From: Pontederia crassipes
Taxonomy: Eukaryota > Streptophyta > Magnoliopsida > Commelinales > Pontederiaceae
Length of the DNA: 64,000 nucleotides
Reading direction: 5' to 3'
NCBI GenBank assembly: GCA_030549335.1
Contig: CM060195.1
Location: 9,267,501 to 9,331,500 of the forward strand
The position numbers and the translations under genes were made by a program. Under the pieces are notes generated by a model. That model was not told the DNA's origin. It did no database searches and saw only the letters and a program-made list of their open reading frames with translations. This document shows, one piece after another, positions 39,524 through 50,885 of this stretch (the first letter of the stretch is position 1; each line of letters opens with the position of its first letter).

Positions 39524-39824
39524 TAGGGATCTCCCGGCCCTTGTCCCCGACCCCATCATGAATTCCCGATGCGGGGGAGAATTAATTCCTCGCCCCGATC
39601 CCCACGGAGACCTCGATTCCCTGATTTTTTTGGTTGAAAATTGTTTAAAAAATTAGAAAATAGCCAATAATTATATAATATATATACAATATTTATGAAA
39701 TAATTATAAATACATAATTAAATATTAGAATATCAATATTAGCAATTTATACAATGACAAAAATATAATATGAGAAATTTAACAAAATTATCATAACACA
39801 AAGTCATAAAGATATCACTATTAC

Positions 39825-39990
39825 AAGTTCTACAACATAAACTCAAATTTTTCTACAAGTTCCACAATGTAAAATTCAAATTTTTTATACAAGTTCCACC
39901 ACAACATAAATTCCAAATTTTGATACAAGTTCTACACGAAACAAACTTCAAATTTTGATACAAATTTCACAACATAAAGTTCAATTTACA
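39825..39990 (+). repeat. Imperfect tandem repeat, about 33-bp unit
   Basis: About five degenerate copies of a unit containing TACAAGTTCCACAACATAAA followed by TTCAAATTTTG. Confidence 0.7.
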
Positions 39991-40529
39991 ACACCAAATA
40001 TTTCAACAACATAATGATTTCAAACCTTCATATCATTATTCACCACATTAATTTGTAAAAGATCAATAAGAGCATATCCATCATTTTTCTTCATTTCATT
40101 CTTCACCCCTTTGCAAATTTTCCTACAAGTTAAGAAAAAAATATTAATACAATAAAACTAAAATGAATAGAATTATAAAAAATTATATATGGTAACCACA
40201 ACTTGATCATTCAATTATCTTTGTCTTCATCTTCGTTTGTTTGGACTTTCCTCTTCCTTCTCATTTTCAATTTCGGAACTCACCTGGGTATTTTCATTAT
40301 GCTCTGATTGAACTAGCTCCATTGCAATTTGATTGCTTCCAACTGGAGTAGCAAGTTGATGATCTTCTCCATCTATTTTTGTATAAAAAATAAAATAATT
40401 AGAATGTTACAAATAATATTTTTTAGATTACACTTGGTTGAATGTTAGTAGTCTTATTAAATAAAACATTAAAAAATGGGGTGATTGAATCACCTTTGAT
40501 TGAAAAAATACACTATTCATAATGATATT

Positions 40530-40976
40530 TTCATCACGGCATCGATGTTGAGGTGTTCCTATGCTTCGACGCTCTTCTCAATCCTTTGGGCACAGTAGCA
40601 AAGGCGCCATCGAAAAGCTCCTTAAGGGAGTGTGTCTGGTCGGGCTAAGGCACGGAGCCTCATGATGAGACTCCAGATCGGGAACTCGTTGAGAGCCATG
40701 GCATTGGACGCACTGCTCTCTTTTCTCCAAGAGGATGACAAGAACGTCATTACCACCGTGCAAGGGGTGGTTCGATGCTGGTGCTTGGACTCAGCTATGG
40801 GAGCAGCGGAGGCAGAGAGGTGAGGGAGAAGTCGACGACTATGATAGCTAGGATTCAGGCGTGGAGAGTTGTCGCCGCCTCCTGAAGGTAGGTAGAGGGC
40901 TTGAGACTCCTCAACCACCTCTCCATGTGGTCGAGTCCAAAGGTGCCGCCATCAAGGAAAAAGCTTGCATCGTTGA
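40530..40976 (+). pseudogene. Fragment of a plant ARM-repeat protein gene
   Basis: In shifting frames the plus strand reads LQIGNSLRAMALDALLSFLQ then EDDKNVITTVQG (40665-40770), VREKSTTMIARIQ (40820-40855), LLNHLSM and KGAAIKEKACI (40900-40970). These match the armadillo-repeat core of plant VAC8-like/ARM proteins (consensus-like 'LQEDDKNV', 'IREKA', 'LLNHL', 'KEKAC'). Stops and frameshifts interrupt it and neither end of the gene is present. It lies within the interval bounded by the L1 pieces, so it may have been captured by a transposon or inserted as a broken gene copy. Confidence 0.6.
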
Positions 40977-42665
40977 TGCGAGAATTGGTAACATTTAAAT
41001 GTTAAAAAGTGCACTAATCGCTCAAGTAATAAAGTGTAATGAGTGGAGTGTCGAACCTACGAAGAATTAACTTGCTTAATTAAACTAATTTCATGGACTA
41101 ATAGGAGACTGCAAGATTTTTGGTAAAAGATGTGCATAAAATAAAATTATAGAAAAGTAAAGATTAAAACTAAATTAATCTAATCTAATCTACTAATGCA
41201 TAGGGCTTAGGCTAATAAAAAAATTGTAGACAAATTGTATTGACCAAATATTATAAGTTAGTTTTAACGACAAATTAGAGACTACTGAAATTACTGATTT
41301 TCGTTTAGGATCAATCAACCAATCTTAATTCAAATTAAATTAACACTACTCCATCAAGGATCATAATCTAATCAAACATGATATTAAGATGCATTAAAAT
41401 GTAGTCTCTAAACTAATATTCTGTCAAGGATTATACGAATTGTGACATGCAATACTTGGACTTAAAAGTCAAGAATCAATTCCACAGAAATCATGCAATC
41501 AAAAGTAATTACTCATACAAGGATAATAACTAACTATAGAAGTCAATTAATCTATAAAAAACATTAATAATAGCATGCATTATATTCGAAAGAAAACTGA
41601 ACTATAATCTATTATGAAAAAAGGTTTAACAATTTGTCTTTAATTATCAAGTAAAACTATTACAATTGTCTCAAACAAAAAATAAAACTAAAGGATCCAA
41701 ATTATTAAATATTGAAAGATGTATCAAGTAAGAATGAGTTCATCCCAACATGAAATAGAACAGAGAATACTCTCAGGAACGTCGATGAACTATTGCTCAA
41801 TCATCGTCTAGAGTCAATTATGTAGAAATCTTCTCGGTTAGCCTTCTAAATTTTCTCACGTCCTTTGCTTCAAAACTTTAGTTTCAAACCCTAACTTCCT
41901 CTCTTATAGCTGTAGAAGGCCTCTATTTATGAGGGTTTAAGTTTCTATATAATCAGAGAAGAAACGAAAATATTTTTTTTGTAAAATGAGGTAAATTCAA
42001 AGTAAATCTAATTTTGAAATTTTGACATTGTCAAACTCCAAATTTTGATCCATAATATGTTTCCAAATCATCCTAGGATAATATAGTATGAGTAAGAATC
42101 ATTGTGGACTTGAAATTTTTCCAAAAATTTATCCAAATCTCGAAATTGTTGTTTGCCATGACCCTATAATACGATTTTCATGGCTTAAATAGTGTTTGAA
42201 TCGGACTAGAAATGAGTTTTCACGACTCGTGAAAAGCTTTTGACAGCCCTTACACTGTCTAATTCGCATAAAAGTGTGAATTTCGCACCCCACGATGGGT
42301 TGATCCTGGCTGTGCCTCAGGCAGGTTTCTAGTGTGGAAAAATGCATTTTAACAGACTGTTCAAGAATTTAACAGCCCTATTTTACAGTCTGTGAAGAGT
42401 ATTCACGGCCCATGAGAGCACATTTCTAGCACTTAGCAGCTTCACTTCCACTCTGACTCTATTTTAATTCTGATTTGAACGCAATTTTCTCCTTGACCTC
42501 ATATTTCAATTTTCTTGCTTCCTAGAAAATAAAATACAACATTTGGGTATATTTTCATTTTTGTAAAATTAATATAAATAAAATCATAAAGTAATGCATG
42601 CGATAAGAAAATGAATCGAAATAATATTAGATGTAATATTACACATATGTTGGATTTTGCATGCA
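40977..42665. repeat. LTR-like segment interrupting the ARM pseudogene region
   Basis: Runs from TGATGCGAGAATTGG to GGATTTTGCATGCA. Its first 150 bp contain AAGTGCACTAATCGC and AGTAATAAAGTGTAATG, a pattern typical of Athila/Tat-type LTRs. No target duplication was found, so the ends are approximate. Confidence 0.38.
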
Positions 42666-43140
42666 TACACTGACCAAGGAGAATGCGATCTTCGTCTTCA
42701 CGCTCATCGCCACCATGTCGGATGACCTGTTCCTCCATCCCTCATCCTCCAAGCTCCCTCATCCTCCACCGCCACCTTCTTCTCTGACATCCCTGTCCTC
42801 CGCATCAATGACTGGACGCCATCGTGAGAAGGATGCCATTGAGAAGGGAAAAATAATTCGGATGATAAAGAAAAAAAGGAAATAAATACCTTGTGAACTC
42901 GGAGTCGGATTCACTTGATGACATCAGTGACCGACCGATCAAGACCAGTTCGAAGGGGCGCCAATGGCTTGACTCACTTGAGAGATTAGGGTAAGGGAGG
43001 GAGGAAAAAGAGAGATTCTGATGTTAGGGAGGAAGAAAGAGAAAAGAGGTAAGGCTTTATCTTATATATGATGAAATGGATGACTGAGATAAAATTTGAT
43101 AGTTGATAATTATAATAAATTATTAATTAAAAATTGAGGC
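42666..43140. other. Unclassified sequence right of the LTR-like segment
   Basis: GC-richer than its surroundings. One frame reads LTKENAIFVF, which might continue the ARM fragment, but the similarity is too slight to rely on. Confidence 0.3.
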
Positions 43141-43310
43141 GAGGATATGAGGACCCGACGGAGCGAAGGTAATCTACCCAATCCCCAAAAGATGGGGTGG
43201 GGTAGCTTTCCCCGTTCCCTCCAGAGGGAAAAAAATCCAAACACTAGATCCAAAATGGAGAATCCCCGCGGGGCCCCGCATGGAGCAGAGGATATTGCCT
43301 ATGGCACCAT

Positions 43311-43590
43311 TAGAGTCCCAAGTCACCATTGGCCTTTGGCTATGCGATGGAGTCCCGGTTGACAAGGTGTAGGCGTCGTGCGTTCTTGCTCCCCAAACAA
43401 ATCTCTTGGTGATATGTTCTATTTCATTGTAACGACTTTTGAAATTTTGAGTGTCTGCTTCACATAAATGAGGATGTCTTCGATAACTTACTACCCAAGG
43501 ATGACACGACCCACTAGTGATAAAAGTGTTAGCAATCCAATCATTCACTCTGGCACAAAATGTTATCAATAAGAGCATACATCTTCTTAA
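43311..43590 (-). pseudogene. L1 LINE remnant: thumb region of reverse transcriptase
   Basis: NEIEHITKRFVWGARTHDA matches the 'IDxxxRRFIWGG' block of plant L1 elements, followed in a shifted frame by a segment like DSIAxPKANGDLGL ('CxPKxxGGLGL'). This block normally sits directly upstream of the FNTSLLTKLGW block found at 39.3-39.5 kb. Confidence 0.72.
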
Positions 43591-44459
43591 TAATCAGCCT
43601 AATAATCCTCCTAAAAAGTCATAATAACATGCAGTTGTAATTTTATTAATTTTTTAGGGTAGAATAATTATGTGAGTATTAGGAGGATGAGTTAGGAGAA
43701 TTTAGCATTTTTGTTGCTACTAAAACATTCTTTCTTTGCGGCCCATGTATTATTGGACACCTAAATATTTCCCAATTGATGATGTCACTATGAAAGGGTT
43801 AAGGGCTCGTTTTGGCAGTAAAAGAAATATTTTCACCATTTAAAAATTTTCAATGAAATGCACTTTTCAATTTTTAAGTAACTTGTCCTTAGTTTTATTT
43901 GCATCATCACATTTGGAAATGAGAGGGAAACATTGTTTTTTATTCATATGCTCTTCCACCTCTTCTCCTAGAGCCACGTTTATAGCACCATAGTTGGGTA
44001 GAACATCATCGAGACGTCGGAGAAGATCCCCGCACCGAGCACGAAGAACTCTCTGTTCGTCTTCTTCCTTCGCAAAAGAAGTCCTCAAATTTTTATCTTA
44101 CCACTATCTCTGATCACAACACCTGAAAACCCGATCCCTCTTTACTTGATCATGGCGCGCTCTCCAACCCAATAAGTCATCTCCGACGTCAATTTCAATG
44201 CACATGCCAGCCTGTCTTCCCGTTGAGCATGACCCTATGGAGCAGCTTCATTTACCGCCGAAGTGACAAGAACACTGAAGTACCAAATGAAGAGTTCAAA
44301 AGGCACCAAACAAATGTCCCAGGAAAAAATGGGATCATTTTTTTCTTAAGGAAATCATGTTTTTTCAAAGTTTTATTTCCCTTTCAAAATACATCAGTCA
44401 TTTTGAATTTTTACATCGCTGAAAAAGAAACATTGAAAATAATTTATTTCAATGAATTA
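43591..44459. other. Spacer, nothing certain
   Basis: GGGCTCGTTTTGG at about 43805 resembles a MITE terminus, but no partner end was found. Confidence 0.35.
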
Positions 44460-44851
44460 AGGGTCCGTTTGAGTTATTTGATATAAAATATGATAAGTTG
44501 AAATCCCGATAAATAGTTTAATAACTGAAGCTGATTTTAAAAAATAAGCAGTTACATATTTGATAATAAAAAAATTTATAAGTTATTTTTTAGTAAAATG
44601 ATCAAAAAGTCTTTAATATTATGATATATGAACTATATGAATAAAGGTATGTATATTATAAGGACAAAATAGTACATTCATTTATCAAACTGATCAATTT
44701 TTTTTTTCTCACACAAAATAAGTTGGGTCCTCCGGCTTATTTTTTTACTTATAAGCAGTAAAAATAAGTGTTTATCAACTCCTTTTATCAGTCATAGAGA
44801 TATCTTTAAAACTGTTAAAAAATGACTTGCAAGCTTAGCTAAATAGACCCT
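44460..44851. mobile_element. Small MITE with GGGTCCGTTTG-type ends
   Basis: Imperfect inverted termini AGGGTCCGTTTGAG and GCTAAATAGACCCT. GAATT occurs at both flanks (44454-44458 and 44852-44856), one base off on the left side. AT-rich and non-coding; superfamily uncertain, perhaps hAT or PIF. Confidence 0.55.
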
Positions 44852-46640
44852 GAATTTGTTTGGCAAATAACTAATGGAGGAATGGGATGGAGTGACGTGA
44901 TGAGTGATAGGTGGGGTGGTGTGATATGTCATTAGAAAGTCTATGTTTGGATAATAAATTATGTAAGATGTAGGGTGAGATAATAAATATTTTATTTATA
45001 TAAAAGTTATTTTTATCCTTCATTATATATTTAGAGTATTTATAATAGTTAATTAGGGGTGAGTGGGACAACCTGATCGGCCTTGCTCGCACTGGCCTGA
45101 ATTTTTCGAATTTTTCTGACCCGATGGATAATTGGGTTAGGAGCGAGTCTCATTTATTTGACACCCAGTCGGATCGGATCGGATTGGGACCGTACCGACC
45201 CGATTGAATATATTATATTAGTATTAAATTATTTTTAAATAATATATTTATGTTTATATTGAATAATATTTTATACTTACTAAAAAAATTATTTAATAAA
45301 AATGATAGATAAATATGTATTTATATAAGAAAAAAGATAATATATCAATGAATGAAAGAGAGAGAGGTGATTTAATTTGGTAAGAAGATAAATAATTTAA
45401 TTTGATAAAAAAATGGAAAGAAATTAATTTGGTATAAAATAATTTATTCCTTCTCGTTCCACTAATTTGACGAAATGAAAATGTGATGTTTAAATGATTT
45501 AACTATTTCACCCATTTCTCTTAATTTAAATAAAAATTATAATCAAATATAATATAATCAATTTTATTTCCTCGTATTCCAGACCCTCCGTATCCCTCAA
45601 TGCAAACAGTCGCATTCTATACCATCCCTTTGGTATTCATCACTCGGAACAGTCCTTAAAGTGTCATTCAAATTGGACTAATATTTTTTGAAGTGCTAAC
45701 AGATAGACAAGACCGTTGATATTAATGGGGTGTCATTATATTTTTTTGAATAATTCGTTCAAAATAATATTTATTATCGAATTGACAACTTCATAAATTT
45801 TTATTTTTTCATAATTCCCATAAATCGGAGTTCAAGCATACCATTCGAATTAGAATTGTGATGATATAATAAATTATGAATTCATATAAAATATTTAATG
45901 CACATAATACATATACGAATGAAATGGATGGATGAGCATTCTTGCACCAAGAAGGGAGAAAAAAAAGGGTCACCACGAAGTGGGCAGTATTATATTGCAA
46001 TAATAACTGACGATAATAATAATTTTAAAAAACTACGACCTATCAGAAGATCTTGATATAATCTTGTTTGATGGCGACAGCAGTCAGACCCATGGGCTAC
46101 TTTTGGTCGGACGCTGCCTCCTCTCCCGCCTAATAATACTTCCACTCCTCCATTTTATTAGGGAACTCAATAATAAATAATAGAATTATAATGTAAATTT
46201 CTTTTAAAATTTAGTATCAAAATTTATATTTGACTTAGTATCGCATAGGTAAATTTATTTTATTAAAAAAGCTAACTCTTGCTTTGGCTTTGCTAAATAA
46301 TTTTAGAATACTTTATTTGGATGTTCTAAAGCGATTCTGTGATTCCGAAAAATTACTAAATGTGTTTCTTTTAGATTTGAAGAATTGACTCGAAAGCCAT
46401 TTTCATCCTTTATTGTCTTGCTCTCCTTTTCTACACCATTTCAGTTTGATCTACTTCTGCTGCTTCAATTTATCCCCTCTTGTCTATGGGACTCATCCGT
46501 CCAGTGTCAATCCGTCCATTTATCATCTATATCTTCTCATTTTAAATCTGTTAATTTTTGTAGGTAATATTCTCAATAATTTAATATTTAAATAAATAGT
46601 AAAAAATAATTATTATAGAAAAAATCATTTAATTTTAATA
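44852..46640. other. AT-rich intergenic DNA
   Basis: A TAGGGGTGAGTGGG sequence at about 45056 could be a hAT-like end without a visible partner. No coding sequence. Confidence 0.4.
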
Positions 46641-46657
46641 TATATATATGATTTAAG

Positions 46658-46681
46658 TGGGATAAGACTTTATTGTTGTTG
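46658..46681 (+). mobile_element. 24-bp RTE LINE tail insertion flanked by an exact 17-bp target duplication
   Basis: TGGGATAAGACTTTATTG plus TTGTTG matches the last bases of the RTE LINE at 35173-35636 with two G-to-A differences. TATATATATGATTTAAG occurs exactly on both sides (46641-46657 and 46682-46698). Only the 3' tail was copied. Confidence 0.82.
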
Positions 46682-46693
46682 TATATATATGAT

Positions 46694-47047
46694 TTAAGCA
46701 CGCTTTATGTGTGAAACGCGTGTCAAATAATTTTACGCATAGTTTATTTTATTTTTTAAAATATCTTTCTTCGTAAATAATTTAAATGATTATTGATGAT
46801 AATAAAAATATGATTCAAATCATTGTCAATAATTATATTCATTTTTCTAAAAAATTTACGAAATTATGCACATTATTATCCTTCATAGTATATATACGTA
46901 TTTTTCATAATTTTTTACATTATAAAATTATTTTTTGTTATCATCGATGATCATTTAAACTATTCACAAAGAAAGATATTAAAAAAATAAAATAAATTAT
47001 GCGTAAAATCGTTTGACATACACTTCACATGTAAAGCGGAACACTTA
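46694..47047. mobile_element. Foldback MITE with about 120-bp inverted repeats
   Basis: The left arm (TAAGCACGCTTTATGTG onward, to about 46810) is the reverse complement of the right arm (about 46930-47047, ending CATGTAAAGCGGAACACTTA). Shared blocks include TTTTACGCATA and AAATATCTTTCTT. The interior is AT-rich. The target duplication is unresolved because the left end is next to the LINE insertion. Confidence 0.78.
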
Positions 47048-47255
47048 CATTAACCTATATATTTATATACACGCCATCTATATATGTTTCTTCCCAGTCC
47101 TACGATTACATAACGCATCAACATTATTGCTATATCATTTTAAGCGCTAGTTCCAATATTAGAATTTTAAAATTATTGCGGTGATTAGAAAAAAAAATAC
47201 TTTTTTAGTTCTCGATTTCAAATTAGTTAGAAGTTAAAACTTTAAACATCGTATC

Positions 47256-47599
47256 TAGGGCTGGACACGAGCTAAATCAAATTAGGCTTCGACTTAAATA
47301 TATCAAGTCTGTTGCAAAATAAAAGTATTTAAGTCTGTCCTATAGTCTGTAACAAGTCATGAATATAAACTTAACCTGACTTATTTGATTAACTTTTAAT
47401 ACTTGGTCTATATTATTAGCTTGTTAAGCCAAACATATTTTTTTATGATCTACTAGATTAAATATATTAAATTTTATTTATCAAAAAAATAATAGATATG
47501 AACTAAATAAAAGAGACACAATTAATATATTTTTTCTAAGCATATAATAAAAATAGTAATATTGAACACAAAATTAAAAATTTAAGAGATGAAGGATTA

Positions 47600-47638
<39 letters not shown>

Positions 47639-47834
47639 TATATAATATTAATAAATCTTTGCCTGATAAACTATAAGGTTAGACCAATTGTTAAAAAGCT
47701 AAGCCTCTTTAAAAAAATAGACTTCATTTAATATTTCAGTCTGACTTATTTTGATAATAGATCGAACAGAGTTAGCTCAAAAATAAGTCGAGTCATGAGT
47801 TGCTCATGAATAGCTCGGCTCATTTCCGACCCTA
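47256..47834. mobile_element. hAT-type MITE with a TA microsatellite
   Basis: Inverted ends TAGGGCTGGACACGAGC and GGCTCATTTCCGACCCTA. An exact 8-bp target duplication ATCGTATC lies at 47248-47255 and 47835-47842. The 579-bp body is AT-rich with (TA)n at 47605-47633; no transposase. Confidence 0.93.
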
Positions 47835-47842
47835 ATCGTATC

Positions 47843-48437
47843 GTAAATATGAGCGGATAAAAAAAAGAATTATTAAAAAAAGAGTTTTTTTTTCTTGTTT
47901 TCCACAATCTCCCCAACTCTTCCGTCGGTTTTGTTTGCTGGTTTTTTTTTTGGGGTGGGGTTATTGACGATTTGGACGTGTTGCCACTTTGGGGGGAAGT
48001 TTATATTGCGAACGACACTAATAAAAACTTAAAAGCTCGTTTGATTGGACTTTTATCCTTTATTATTCATATACCACTTTCATCATATATATACATTTTA
48101 TTAAGTTAAATAAGACATTACTTCTCTTACATTATGGCATAAAAAGTTATGAATTGACCGAATTGTTTTAATTATATATATTATCCATTTATCGTATTAA
48201 TATGAATAATATTAATTGACCAAATTTTTAAAGATAATTTGCAAAAAAATTCCGTTCGCATCTTACTTACATTGAAATTAAAACATTAGCCTCCTTTATA
48301 ATTTCGTGTAAAAAATTTTTTCACTTGTTACTTAGAACTAAAATTCTTGCCGATTGTTATTAATTGAAAAAACTAAAATAATTAAATCGATAATAAAAAT
48401 TAAGAATCAAATCGATTCAAGCTACAAATAGGAACGC
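47843..48437. other. AT-rich spacer between the hAT MITE and the Mutator-type element
   Basis: No coding domain or repeat structure recognised. Confidence 0.45.
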
Positions 48438-48446
48438 AATTTTAAG

Positions 48447-49590
48447 CAGGTAAATTACACCAAGTGCCCTTCAATTTTGAGGTTTGCTCAGTGATATCCT
48501 TGAACTTCACTTTGTAATACAAATGTCCTTCATCTTTTAACGCGTTTCACCCGATGTCCTCTTTACTTGGGATAACTAATTTTTCGATTTTTTATCGATG
48601 TGGCGTCCACGTGGCCATCTCCTCTCTCTTCCATGCAAATAGTCGTCCGACGTGGCATATAAAATTACACCAACGTCCTCCAACTTTAAGGTTTGTTCAG
48701 CGATACTCTCCAACTTTACTTTGTAACACAAATACTATTCATCTTTTAATATGTTTCACGCGATGTCCTCTTTACCTGGGACATACGATTTCTCGATTTT
48801 TCGTCCATGTGACGTCTCCAGTGGCCATCTCATATCTCCTCCATGCAAATAGTCGTCCGACGTGGCATGCTCCGACATGACACATAAATTTACATCAAAT
48901 GTACTTCAACTTTAAAGTTTGTTCACCAAATGCACATAAATTATACCAATGTGGGCAAAGATGACGGCCGACAAACGCGAAAGGTGAACGATGAAGGAGG
49001 CAAACGACGAAGGAGAGCGATTGACGAAGGAGTGCGAACGACGAAGGAGGTTTCACGCGAACGATGACAAAGAGGGAAATAATGAAATAATTTAATAGTG
49101 AGTAAGTTAACTCACGGTAAGTAAGATGGTTTAATATGTGATGTCACGTCAGAGCATGTCACGTCGGATGACTATTTACGTGGAGGAAAGATGAGATGGT
49201 CACGTGGACGTTACATCGACGAAAAATCGAGAAATCATCTGTCCCAGATAAAGAGGGCATCGAGTGAAACGTATTAAAAGATGAAAGATATTTGTGTTAT
49301 AAAGTAAAGTTGGAGGGTATCGCGGAACAAACATTAAAATTGGAGGGCATTGGTGTAATTTTATATGCCACATCGGGGCATGCCACGTTGGACGACTATT
49401 TGTGTGGAGGAGAGAGGAGATGACCACGTGGATGTCACGTCGATGAAAAATCGAAAAATTGGCTATCCTAAATAAAGAGGGCATCGGGTGAAACGCATTA
49501 AAAGATGAAGAACATTTATGTTACAAAGTAAAGTTGGAGGGTATCGCTAAGCAAATCTTAAAGTTGGAGGACATTTGATATAATTTACTT
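48447..49590. mobile_element. Mutator-type non-autonomous element with long, internally duplicated terminal inverted repeats
   Basis: An exact 9-bp target duplication AATTTTAAG (48438-48446 and 49591-49599) gives the Mutator signature. Each arm is about 450 bp and itself contains two head-to-tail copies of a unit of about 210 bp (left: about 48453-48660 and 48661-48890), so four related units are arranged two per arm. The centre (48960-49070) has short tandem GAACGACGAAGGAG units. No transposase. The transcript could fold into a very long hairpin. G-box cores (CACGTG) occur at 48608, 49201 and 49425. Confidence 0.93.
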
Positions 49591-49599
49591 AATTTTAAG

Positions 49600-50885
49600 T
49601 CTACTCGAACTTACGATAATTAAATTTTTAGTGGGATTCGATTTTATTCCCTAATAGGATCAATTGGAAATCGCCTAATTTCAATTGTCGTATGCTCAAT
49701 TCGATTATTCGATCATCAAAGTTAAGAAGAAGAAAGGATACATGTAAGGCTAATTTTTTTAAGAAAATAGTTCAAATTAAGTTGTTTAACACGATTACGT
49801 CGAACGGTTCATGAAATTTGTATTTCATATTTGAAGAAAGGTAATAATTACTTTAAATTTGACCCCTAAATATTAATTAGATGTTAAATCGGCGTGCAAA
49901 AATGGAAAGGAGTAAAAAAAAGGTGCCGGAAAACGAGAGAGGAGAACTCGTGGCGCGTTCCCACGCAGTCAACAGCGGACCGGCATCGCGTCCGACCCGA
50001 GCACACGTCAGCAGGGGACGCGTGTCATCCATCCGAAGTCCACCGACCATCCCCATTCCACCTCGTCACACGCGTCGCCACCAAATACCACCTACGTCAT
50101 CGCCTTCTTTCTCTGCGTAATAAAATAATAAAATAGTTATTGTTTAAGTTTCAAACTAAAGCTTTAGTTATTATTATTATTAATGAATTCCTAATAAACA
50201 AAGAAAAGGAGAGAAAAGTCTGTAAAGTCAGGTCTTAAATAATTAATCTAATTTAAAATATTGGAAACGTAGTTCCCTGGAAGACGTGACGGGTGCCAGG
50301 TGTCGAGACAGCGGAGCCCCCCGAAACGAGAATTAAATGCGGAAAAAGTAACTTATTCCTGTCAAATTCTCCTTTATTTTATATTCTTTAATCTGAGAAA
50401 AAAAACCCAAAATAATCAAACACGCCAGCCGGGAAGCGAGCGGTGGGGGACCACATAGAAAAAGGAAGGCGGTGACGGCTTTCTTCCGGTGGACAGGAGT
50501 TGCGCATCGTAAGAAGTAATACCCCCACGTGTTTCGCTTAGGCTTCCCCAGGACCACCCAACGGCTCCACGCGTCGACTCGCCACGACGTGATCCCACGT
50601 AGGCCCGCAGGATGGACGGCCAGGATGCGAGAAGAGAGGGCGACGTCACACCAAACCGGGGGTCACCTGTCGACCGGTGGGGCTCACTCCCCTCCCTCGA
50701 CTTACCGGCTACCAGCGGCGGTGACGGGCAGCTGCCCGTGCACTTCCCTCCCCATTCCCCGCGCTCCGCCGGGCTCTTTCTGTCGCTGCCCTCTTCGTTT
50801 TTATTCCTCCCCATCCAAATTTTTGAACCTGAATAGAAGAGGTGAAGGAGTTGGTTCGTGAAGAGCTTCGAGTTAATTCGCGGCA
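49600..50885 (+). promoter_or_regulatory. PP2C upstream region with ABA-response elements
   Basis: From about 49900 the base composition turns GC-rich. ACGCGTGTC at 50018-50026 is an exact CE3 coupling element; a near-match on the other strand lies at about 50065-50073. CCACGTGT at 50525-50532 is an ABRE. Further ACGT cores include CACACGTCAGC near 50002 and CTACGTCATC near 50092. ABRE plus CE3 is a known ABA-response pairing and fits clade A PP2C genes, which are ABA-induced as negative feedback. No clear TATA box was seen. The activity is inferred from motifs only. Confidence 0.6.

Larger units (their letters stand above)
39524..43302 (-). mobile_element. Probable Ac-like hAT DNA transposon remnant (composite)
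   Basis: L1 homology stops at 39523 and resumes at 43311. The edges of the gap are GC-rich, G/C-run sequences that look loosely inverted: TAGGGATCTCCCGGCCC at the left, and on the opposite strand TAGGCAATATCCTCTGCTCC at the right. Such ends occur in plant hAT elements. A minus-strand acidic segment at about 40245-40380 (MELVQSEHNENTQVSSEIEN) resembles the N-terminal part of hAT transposases. No 8-bp duplication could be confirmed and no dimerisation domain is present, so this is inference. Confidence 0.35.

Noticed and set aside
39524-43302. Clean 8-bp target duplication for the hAT-like interval
   Set aside because: Flanks (ggcttgag and ggcaccat) do not match, so the boundaries remain unproven.
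45056-45230. Possible hAT element starting TAGGGGTGAGTGGG
   Set aside because: No matching inverted end or 8-bp duplication could be found.
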